Positions 8,800 to 18,371 of a stretch of DNA of 27,306 bases are shown here, piece after piece. The first letter of the stretch is position 1. Each line of letters opens with the position of its first letter. The notes beneath the pieces are model-generated. The model was not told where the DNA came from. It saw only the letters and a list, made by a program, of their open reading frames with translations, and did not search any database. Source of the DNA: Collodictyon triciliatum (lineage: Eukaryota; CRuMs); contig JBHJMP010000421.1 in the NCBI GenBank assembly GCA_043381765.1, positions 1-27,306 of the forward strand, in the 5' to 3' direction. Position numbers and translations under genes: made by a program.

Positions 8800-11700
8800 C
8801 TAAAAGTCAGAGTATGAGAAAACTAAAATTCTTTTTTATTTTTACATATACCTTTACATAATAATGGCAATACTTTAAAAAGAATAGAAACACTACGTCA
8901 TTCATCCAATCCCTATCAAGATACCCTGGAAATAATGTAATTCCACCAATTGACGACATAGAAACCAACGCACAAAACGTGATATTATCGACTTTGACGT
9001 CCTCCAAAAATGGGACGAAGGAGGAATCATTGAGCCTGGAAGCATCAATCAAAAAATTAAATGGTAACAGAACGAGTAAATTAGTGCCGAATACAGAAAT
9101 CCTATTAATGATCTACAAGATTTTTTCCCAATTAAAACTCGTGGTATAATTAGATGAAATAAAGGCATTGCTATCGAAAATGTGTCGTAGATTTATATGA
9201 TTGAAGTGGAGATATGATGAAAATCAAAAGACCTGGCAATCATTGCAGGAAGAGGAAACTGCGAGTCACGAGAAATATCCTTTCTCCGTTCGATGCAAAT
9301 GGAGACATTGTTCATGTCACCAGTGAAAGAGAACTGCATTCCATCTCCAGCAATTTGCCCAACAGTCCGGCCATTATACTTCACTACTGCGTAAGGATGA
9401 TTTGAACCCTTGAAGCGTATATGGACCATAGTTTAGTAATAGGCATGATTGTGTTGTACAATTTTTCATCGTATATATGATTCAAATTCACTCATTCACT
9501 TCCAATTCTCAAATAAGTGCACCGCATAAATGAAAAGGAAAACAAAGAAATAAAGGATAAAAAAAAAGTATAAGTAATAATATGTGACGAAAATAATAGA
9601 CGCTGCTCGAAAAAATCATTACGTCGTTGGAAACTTTGGATAATTGGTCGGAACTAAGGGAATCATCTTTCGTCTTTCGTTTGAATTGAGTTGCGGATAT
9701 GAGAGTCAGAACGACATCGACACAGTTCAGTTCGATTGGCACGGAGTACTTTTGGACTTTGATTTCGACTGGACGAGACTGTCATATTGAGAAAAAAAAT
9801 ACGAAAGGCAGTTACATGTAGAATCTCATGGATATTTGAAAAAAAAACTATAATTCTAAAATAAAATGAAGAGAGAAGGATTTATTTTTTTATTTTTTTT
9901 TTACTTTTATCCAATCTTCAATTCCGTGACAGAACCTCTGAGTTCCAACAATTCTCTCTCGAACAGTGTCTGGATAGCATGTAGATGGACCTCCCAGAGG
10001 GTCGAAGCAGTCGCATGTAAGCATCCGGAGATTGTCAATGAGCGCTTGGAATCTATTGATTGTGATGATGTACTCGATTTTTCTTTATCGCTCTGTTATT
10101 AAGTGAGGAATGATATAAAAACAAAAAATATAAATCCGAAACCTGCATCTATTCTCAGACTCAAAGTATCCACTGTATCGAGTGGCAGCAGACTGCTGTG
10201 CAATGAGCTCCACTTTTGTAAAGTTTACGGTAAGCGTATAGTTGTTTTGTGATAAAAACTGTGGCTTCAGCCATGAGGTTGGTTTCATGACTCCTCCTTT
10301 TGTCCACTGGGACTTTCTCCACAAAAGATTTGATTTGTATTCGCCCCCACATTCATCACAATAGCTCATGTTCATGGGGTTCAGGATTGTCTGAGAATCA
10401 AACAAGTCGCATCCCTTGGAATTTTCGTAGGTGACATTGTTAGGGGAGGGAAAGGTGAAGTGCATCGAGTGAGATAATGTTAATAGCATCAGCATGAAAG
10501 TGAAAACAAAATAGGCCATTTGAACACACACGTTGGCATTCACAAAGGATATGTAAGCATAGAAACTACGATTACTGACATGTAATGAGGCATACCTGTC
10601 CTTTCCCAATCGTACAGTCCTGTTCGGAGAGTGACTTGTGAATCCACCTGTGATTACCCTATAAAATCATTTTGGATGAGATTCCCGCTCTCAGTCCGTT
10701 AATTACCGACGGCCATATCAAAACTGAAAATAAAAAAGTATCTATACCAAATGAAGTATTAGAAGATGGAAAAAAATATTGTGAAGCCAACCAGCGATTC
10801 ACAGTCGTCTCTTGTGTAAACTGTAGAGTTGATGCACCCCAAGGGAGAAGGGCGAAGGCCATCCATCGAACTGCAGTAAGGTTTCCCATTCTTTCCGATA
10901 CTGAATTCTTTCACACAGGACCCAAAACTGAAGAATGGTTTGAACGAAGATATTTAAACTTTTGGTTTTTTATCAAGAAAATAAAAAACACAAATTTTAA
11001 AATATATCAATTTATAAGGCTATGTCACCGATCTCGTAAATAGATATTTAGAGTATGGCCATAAGGACAAGCACCAATTCGTATTTGATGCATCTTCGTA
11101 GGCGAAAGAAACCGTCAGTCCACACGAAGGATTAGAGTTGTAAAGGACGTTATCGATGCACTCACCACCTAAACAATTTACAATTGAAATGAAAACTGAA
11201 GCTATTGATGACTGTTGGATGTGCACCTTTTTTCTTAAAAAACAAAACAATATTTTGACATGTTGATTGGACAATTACTTTGAGGGGACGTGCAAAATTG
11301 TTCAGGAGGGGAAACGTTTCTAGTGATAGCACATTTTAAGAAACTCTGGAGAACAGGACAGGATGTCCCATTTGCATTTGTTATGCAATCAAAGCACTGG
11401 TCGTTGCTTAATTCCTCGCAAGACTATAAAAAAACGAAAGAAAATGCCATATTTAAAACCAGATGGAAAGGGAATAGGCAAGGAAATCAGAGCGCATACA
11501 TGAAAGAAATTTACCACGGTAATTGTATTACAAATAATCATGCTAAGATTATGTGTTTGAATGAAGTGCCTGGTAAGTGTATCCATTCTGAAGACATTCC
11601 GTCTTGCTGAGTTGGTGTACACATTTCAAGATTTTCTTATCATAAGCAGCGCCTGAAAGGTAAAGTATATATTGGATATATTGATTAAGCGAGGAAAGAG

Positions 11701-13875
11701 ATGCATATTTGTAAGTAAAAATAACAGAGAATAGTATTGGATGGAAGTACTTCTGGCAGTTTAGAAAGGAAAATATTGGATGCTATTGAAACTAAGCTAA
11801 GGTTGCACATGCTTTTAATATTTATATATAATTTTTGGAATTGGCGGCGGTCATTAAAAATTCACACCTAATTTCAAACATTCACAAATGGGCTTGTCGG
11901 AGTAACATAGATCAAGGCCAATTTGACTAATGCATCTTGGAACGGACATTCCGCATGATTCATATGTGTCACACTAAGAATGAAGAGAATATGTATAAAA
12001 ACATAAAAATAATGAGAAATTCGTTTTTATTCTCTTTTTCTTCTTTTTTGATAAACTACAAATTTCATAAAAGTTAAAAAGGGAAAAGATAAAACAAGAT
12101 ATAAAAGCCCAAGAAACTTGTGGATTTGCTACACTCAATTCTAATGAGGAATGAAAAGATGAAGTTTTTCCACATTGTGCTTTCAAATACAAAAATATTC
12201 AACAATCCCACTTACTCCTTTTTTTGATAACCCGAGGAATAGGTAATCCCCAATGCTGCAAATGCCTTGACAGGTTTTTTCAGCAGAGTGTATATCATAA
12301 TTCCAACTGCGCCCACCGAACCAGGTTCCGTTTGATGAAAGACAGAGTTGCTCATCAGGCGAAGGAAGGATAATAGTGCATAGCCCTGTTGCATTCATAT
12401 TTTATACACACAAAAGAAAAAAAAGACATACGATATTTCCAACATATTTTTCAAAACGGAGTATTATGCGAAATGATGAATAATGGGCCAATTATTTCAT
12501 GCAGCGTAGTGGATAAAGAAAAAGAAACCATCGCCTCCAGCTAGATTTTGCTCCCAGCGCTTGGGAAGGTCTCGCTTTGTAGAAATCGAAGCACAATCGT
12601 AGTCCTGCATCAACTCTGCACACTTTTGATAATCAACATCCTTCAGATAACATATCGGTTGGTCACAGCTCATCGTAATCAGATAATTCCGCTGCAGGAA
12701 TGGTTATTAGAAAAATAAAATTCACCGTCAACTGTACTGTGGAAATATTTGGATAGTTTAGAGACTGGATGTGTGCTTTCATACTCATGCCAAAAATGAT
12801 ATTGAGGTGACTATACAGAATATTTGGGGCAGATAGACTTTGGAAGGCACTCGTCAATGGTGGTTATGTTTTTGAATATGCATGAGTACGGATCCATCGA
12901 AAAGTCATAAAATCCACCAAACTCTTCGCAAGCTTCCGGATTGGATGCTTCTTGTATCGTGAAGCACGACTTTGGGCGACTTAGCTGTGAGGCAGATCGG
13001 TCATCGCGATACGAACATGAATTAAAGTATAAAGACGTTTGCTTTTGGTCATAAAGGGAAGCGCTTAAATGGTTCACGATTTTGTAACAATGTAATTTTC
13101 AGCTGCTGCTTTTTTATCCTTACTTCAATCATAATTTATTGACTTACATAAGTGCAGCTCGGGCCATTACAAATCCCGCAAAAATTGCGACCTTCAAGCC
13201 CATTCATACATTCTTCTTCATCGAGTAGGCGATTCCAGTTGCAGGATTTTAATGATAGGCATGTTTCTTCATCAACAGGTATGTACTAAGAGGGTAGAAT
13301 AGGACACCTTCAATTTTCCACTGTTGGTTTCAATATGAAAAAGAACCCTCTTTGGGACAAACTTTCGATTTTACTTTTGGCCGTTTCGAGACGCAGAATG
13401 ATTACACGGCTATAGATAGAACATGTGAACCTTTCCATTCTCGAATGTCAGAAACGACGACGACAGTCCAACGCAGTTCACGTCGGATAGCTTTTCGATT
13501 AGGGTCGATTGAAATGCTTCGTCAGAGTCTGATGCAGACAAGCCCCAAAATAATCGCATGGTGACTTCTATGGACGGATCCATCTTTTCGTTGTAGCACT
13601 GCGCCACATGAGAGTAATTTAAAAAATACAACAAAGGTAATAACATGACGAAATGATAGAACGATTGAACTTTTGATTCGACATAAACAATATTGAATTT
13701 TTTTCTTGAAAATAGTAGAGCATATAGAGAAAAATGGATCGATAATTACCCTCGCAAATGTTTCGTCCCAATGAAACCAAGGAGTCATGCAATATCCCTG
13801 GATGAGCGCGAATATATTTTGCACGTGATGTAATGTTGCTGCTTGTGATAAGAACAAAAACTACTCATATATTTA

Positions 13876-13913
<38 letters not shown>

Positions 13914-15764
13914 ATTAAAAACCGCGTAAAAAACCTTAAATTATTATAACAAACCCAACTAAAANNNNNNNNNNNNNNNNNNNNNNNNNNNNNNNNNNNN
14001 NNNNNNNNNNNNNNNNNNNNNNNNNNNNNNNNNNNNNNNNNNNNNNNNNNNNNNNNNNNNNNNNAGTAATGTAATTTTTTTTATTAAAAAAAAAAAAAAA
14101 AAAAATAAAATATTTAAAAAAAAAAAAAAAAAAAAAAAGAAGCGAACGTTTTCACACTGCGTGAAACACTCGGAATCGCTTGAGCACAACGGCTTACTGA
14201 ACGAGTCTCCAATAATTGCTGCTTGACAATTTCTAACAAACGCACTTGCGTTTTCAAAAACGTCATCATTAACGACCTAAGGTTATATTTTCGGAATTCA
14301 TGAAATGCATTCAAAAGCTCCTAGTTACAACTGTATTTTCTGGGGGAAGGCGGTGGCGATAGATGCTAAGAGAAAGATGGAGGACAATTAATAGATGGAT
14401 GATACATATATTGAATACTTGTTGTCTTGTTGCAAGACATCCACTGATTGGATCGTCGGCTGCATTCAAGTGGCTCATGAGATCAAGAAGAAGCTCAATT
14501 GCTTTATCTTTCGTTCGACAGATATTAGCGCTGTCACTGTAAACCTGGTCAAAGTATTTGTACTCGTACTGGAAGTCATCGCTGATACAGCAATACTCCC
14601 ATCTGAGGCTACATTCGAATACGAGATGCTTTAGAATGATGAACAAGAGGAGTTTTCATTAACCTCTCTATGTCGTAATTCCACGAAAGTAGTATGATAA
14701 AGTAAAAAGAGGGATAATGGAACAGTTGCGTACATCTCTTCGAAAGATTAAGGTACCAATTTACGCATTAACTCAAGGTAAAGTTTTGTAGGTGTGAAAG
14801 GAAACAATTACCATTAAAAAAAAAATAGTATGGCTTCATAAATAAACAACATATTTTGTTATAAAAGTCTCTTACATGGGATTACAGCATGGGTCTGATT
14901 CCCATTGCGGGTCTGTTCGGGAAAAGATACAATTCGATGTGTCAACAGCAGCTGTTCTCTTTGTTGTCTTTATCATAGTTTCCATCAATTCATAACATCC
15001 TATCCAAGCTTTGGTCTGAGTCAATATTGGAATCTAGATGTTAATTAATTCATTAGTCAATTAATTATTAAAAATTAAAAATAAATCATCAAAAGGCTTC
15101 ATTAGCGTCAGTTGTGGTGCTTCTTATTAAGAAATAAGATTATTTTTTAAAAGAATAGTATGGGACTGATTTGTTCGATGACTCTATTTTAGCTAAACAA
15201 GGTTTCCTGCTTTGTCATGAAATATGTATGGTATAATTTCATTCCGGTGCTTGAATTGTAATCGCCTTATCACCTTCCAACGAATCTCGTTCAAAGAAAT
15301 CCAGTCAAATGCACTTTTTACTTCAGAAATAGCCGTCTCCATTTCGTAGCCAACTCGGTTCAACTCTGAATATAGACACAGGTTGACTGGTTCATTCCAG
15401 ACGTCGACTGTAGATGGGACAGACTCCTAAACAATTGTTTCAAAGCGAAGCGAAGAAGCTTAATGATGGTTTTCTTGAAAATAAGAGGAACAATGCACCG
15501 AGATGGCCCTCTGATCTTTCAAGATATCGATATCGACAAATTACTCACTAGCGTATCTGCATAGTGGACACTGTTTGATATATTAAGCTTGCATTTGGTA
15601 AAGTCGACATCGACAAAGCGCGGAGCGATGAAGTCAAATGCTATGTCACGAAAAGATGTGTATACCATCACCGACATGCGGTTGTTCACATACTGGACGG
15701 GTGATGAAATGCGTCTACAGCGAAGGATGTTGTGATAAAATTGAGTTATTCAAGGTGAAAAACC

Positions 15765-15835
<71 letters not shown>

Positions 15836-16960
15836 CCAACAACCAACAACCAACAACCAACAACCAACAACCAACAACCAACAACCAACAACCAACAACC
15901 AACAACCAACAACCAACAACCAACAAAAAAAAAGTGAGCATGTGGACGCTGAAAGGATGAGTAATATGGTCTTATCTCGTCTCTCACCCTGTTAAAGAAA
16001 GCATAGAACGAAATGGATCTGTTGCTGTTGGTAGTGGAACGAGGTAGTCGGGCGGAACGTGTTTGCGTAGGTCTGGGCTGCAGCCGTCCAGGATTTCCGG
16101 TACAGACTCCAAAATGGTTTCACCACAAATCAAAGAGGTCAGGCCTGGTTTGGGAATCAGACATCAAGTGGGGCATAAATGAACAGGATTGATGTGCGTT
16201 TGATAATGCGCGTGATGGCAAAGACATGAGCTTAATTACACCCCGAAAATAGATGCTCGCGTCACTTTCGGTTTTAAAGCGAAAAACGTATTTGAAAGAA
16301 AGAAAAGAGACTTAGAAAAAAAATAGAATTTGGTCTTTACCCAACTGTGATGACATTTGACTAGGCATGCAAACGCAGTCAGCCGAGCCCCAACAAATGG
16401 ATGTCTTCTTGTCCTCTAAGTCGGCATTATCGTTGGAAAACGCAATTTCTCTTCGAAAGTCGACGTTGAACACAACTGCATTGACCTATATAAAAAAAAC
16501 TTATACACATCAAACATCCGGGTGCAAAAGTGTGAAATGGACCAGATTTACAATTTCTCACGATAGCATTTTTTTCCCCCCTTTATTCGATTCAGAGTCC
16601 CGCATTAGCATGTTAAAGAACATTAAATAGAAGAAAAAGATATAGTAAAACCAAGCCCGTTGTTTCAAACCTCGTTATTTGCGTCCAATAGAATCCGTTT
16701 ATACTCGATTGTTCCTTCGTGAGAGGCTGCGATGGATTGAGAAAGTAATAATGAGATAAAACTCTTTTGTTGCTGGCGATCAACACACACGATAACAAAA
16801 TCGCACATCACACGTAGATAACAAGTCTCGCTTGGAAAGTGTGTGTTCGTGGCTTTGGAATTCTTGAAGTAAAATGTAATAAAATGATATGTAGACAAGA
16901 GTAACCTTGGCACGCGGACACAAGAAGAAACAAAACGAGAGCAGATAGGTTGTGCAGCAT
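7052..16960 (-). CDS. Giant Cys-rich ectodomain + TOM1/GPR137-like 7TM protein
   Basis: 32 exons in transcript order: 16960-16906, 16852-16671, 16485-16341, 16144-15988, 15714-15549, 15426-15274, 15033-14876, 14608-14419, 14276-14156, 13838-13750, 13598-13431, 13285-13148, 13041-12817, 12691-12529, 12385-12216, 11973-11868, 11652-11570, 11423-11279, 11168-11029, 10927-10792, 10658-10596, 10414-10143, 10082-9905, 9778-9623, 9408-9233, 9035-8858, 8799-8646, 8457-8331, 8220-8088, 7902-7741, 7383-7261, 7180-7052 (TAG). The start [18 protein letters not shown] is a clear signal peptide. About 1,300 residues of Cys-rich, N-glycosylation-rich ectodomain follow, which I cannot match to a family. The C-terminal part has seven hydrophobic helices, including [20 protein letters not shown] and [16 protein letters not shown], as in the THH1/TOM1/TOM3 (DUF1084)/GPR137 family. 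Phases agree everywhere except exon 19 to 20, and exon 17 ends at a GC donor. A ligand-sensing surface receptor is inference. Confidence 0.82.
7411..7652. repeat. GTAGAT hexamer array in 7TM gene intron
   Basis: About 40 copies of a 6-bp unit, with GACATA variants at the left end and interspersed GTGGAT variants at the right. The array lies wholly inside the intron 7384-7740 between exons encoding helices 5 and 6. Its long open frames are artefacts. Confidence 0.93.
13877..14138. other. Homopolymer A tracts around a 100-N assembly gap
   Basis: Poly-A runs at 13877-13910 and 14086-14138 flank exactly 100 N (13965-14064), the usual placeholder for a gap of unknown size. All of it lies in the intron 13839-14155 of the giant membrane gene. 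Flanking exons join in phase (T plus CA gives Ser), so no exon need be missing, although one cannot be excluded. Confidence 0.9.
15764..15927. repeat. CAA microsatellite abutting CCAACAA minisatellite
   Basis: A pure CAA triplet run (to about 15835) passes into a 7-bp unit, CCAACAA, repeated about 13 times. Both lie in the intron 15715-15987 of the giant gene. The 7-bp unit looks derived from two CAA units by a single base gain. Confidence 0.92.
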
Positions 16961-17240
16961 TCTGCTTTCGGGATTGCTTATTATGATGATGATTATTGTT
17001 TATTATTATTGTTTATTATTATTGTTTATTATTATTGTTTATTATTATTGTTTATTATTATTGTTTATTATTATTGTTTATTATTATTGCTTATTATTAT
17101 TGCTTATTATTATTGCTTATTATTATTGCTTATTATTATTGCTTATTATTATTGCTTATTATTATTGCTTATTATTATTGTTTATTACAACATCTACCAT
17201 ATTTTTTGTTTGTTTTTAAAGGCATTGATTGGGTATCCAT
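16961..17240. other. Region upstream of the giant gene
   Basis: The 280 bp upstream of the signal-peptide ATG contain the 13-bp minisatellite and little else. It is the likely promoter or leader of the giant gene. I see no other gene here. Confidence 0.55.
16997..17187. repeat. 13-bp minisatellite GTTTATTATTATT / GCTTATTATTATT
   Basis: About 14 units of 13 bp lie in two blocks: the left half carries GTTT units, the right half GCTT units, with a final GTTT. The array begins about 40 bp upstream of the giant gene's ATG. Because 13 is not a multiple of 3, all frames read repetitive hydrophobic peptides that are not real proteins. Confidence 0.93.
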
Positions 17241-17438
17241 TTAAAAAGGAAAAAGGTGGAGTAATCCCATATTTTTCTCCCATGCACTCAAAGACGAAGT
17301 GGAAAAGCAGAAAACGACAGACAGCCGCCAAAGTCCCCAGAGCGGGAATAACGACAGAGCAAACGCAGACGTCGCTCTCAACAGCAGATTTAGGTTGCTT
17401 AGTCGAGTCAACAAGGCTTCGGAGGAGTCTTTGGCCAT
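17241..17438 (-). CDS. Small hydrophobic ORF, doubtful
   Basis: A 65-residue unspliced frame starts MAKDSSEALLTRLSN, with one hydrophobic stretch around ATSAFALSLFPLWGLW. The ATG context (GACATGGCC) is good and it has a pyrimidine-rich upstream stretch. It could equally be an exon of a neighbouring transcript or noise. I do not recognise it. Confidence 0.2.
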   Translation of the reverse strand: MAKDSSEALLTRLSNLNLLLRATSAFALSLFPLWGLWRLSVVFCFSTSSLSAWEKNMGLLHLFPF

Positions 17439-17445
17439 GTCGAGA

Positions 17446-17492
17446 GTGAAAAAAAATGAAAAAAAAATGAAAAAAAATGAAAAAAAAAAAGG
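17446..17492. repeat. A-rich GAAAAAAAT repeat
   Basis: Four imperfect units of a 9-10 bp A-rich sequence lie between the small hydrophobic frame and the upstream minus-strand gene. No coding role is seen. Confidence 0.75.
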
Positions 17493-17554
17493 TAAAACAG
17501 GACAAAGGAGCAAAAGAAACTGACAAAGTAAGCGGGAAAAAAAGACAAGGCAGA

Positions 17555-18230
17555 TCACAAGTTGTGGAATACGTCTGCGGAGTTGTGCTTGGGTTCCCAC
17601 TGACATGTACAATCGCAGTCACACTCACCTCAACCCACTCATATTGTTTTCATAATATGTATGCAGATATAAATGCATACTTTATTCATTAAATGATTCC
17701 ATACATCAAATTTTAGGAATATAAAACAAGAAAAATCATAATTTCCAGAATTGCATTCGGTTAGAGTTTTGTGAGCCATTTTTTTTTTTTGCATTTTTTC
17801 CCTTTTTGACTCGTTTTTGTCTACTTTCCCAAACACAACATATCTTTATCGTTGAACAGAGTACTCTGCCACAAAGCCCGCCCAATGCTCGCAGCACAAG
17901 ACCATCCGAAGACTCGAAGTTCACCAGAGCGCTCGGCAAATACACTTCCGACGCTGGGCACAAAGGGAGCTGCTTGCGCTTCGGTGAAGAGAATCGCGTC
18001 TCCGTCTTCTTTGCGCGGGTAATTCCCAGGCGAATGGCGCTGGGCTGTGTATTTATGCCGCAAGAACATCTCGACTCAAAAAGCACTTGGGCCGTGTCGT
18101 AGTCATCACTTTTTTCTTTCTTCTGTGAAAAATGCAGGGAAAATAGGGCCTACTCGCCGTCAATGAGTGCACCCCTGACAAAGTCGCTGACACGAGACAC
18201 CATGAAAGGGCGCTTCACTCCACAAGGCAT
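17555..18230 (-). CDS. Unrecognised small spliced gene
   Basis: I do not recognise this protein. Three exons fit in phase: 18230-18154, 18108-17825 and 17628-17555 (TGA), about 144 residues. It starts MPCGVKRPFMVSRVSDFVRG. The middle exon reads DDYDTAQVLFESRCSCG and PASEVYLPSALVNFESSDG, with GC-ending codons. The last is Cys-rich, CDCDCTCQWEPKHNSADV. The first intron is only 45 bp. If the second intron is not used, the frame instead runs through a Lys-rich end to a stop at 17736. Two other frames are also open in the middle exon, so the model is provisional. It is divergent from the phosphodiesterase gene. Confidence 0.42.
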
Positions 18231-18371
18231 TTTTTTTTTAAAAAAAAAACTTCTTATTGATTCATTTCATTCCATCACAAGATTATCTTTGTGGCTCTGG
18301 TTGTGGATGTAGGGAAAAGTATAAAGCCAGCTTTCGTAGGGGATGTAGTTGATATTGAAAATGCTGTTGAA
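18231..18371. promoter_or_regulatory. Short divergent intergenic region
   Basis: About 140 bp separate the start of the small minus-strand gene from the first usable phosphodiesterase ATG. It begins with a T9-10/A9-10 junction at 18231-18249, a likely nucleosome-excluding element of a shared promoter. Part of it (18259-18374) is open in the phosphodiesterase frame without an ATG, so it may instead be an exon. Confidence 0.4.

Noticed and set aside
15638-15937. Poly-Gln open frame on the plus strand
   Set aside because: It reads the CAA/CCAACAA intron repeat and the antisense of a good exon of the giant gene. It has no independent coding signal.
16950-17244. Highly hydrophobic repeat frames resembling a multi-pass membrane protein
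   Set aside because: They come from the 13-bp minisatellite, which yields similar peptides in all frames, so codon pattern gives no support.
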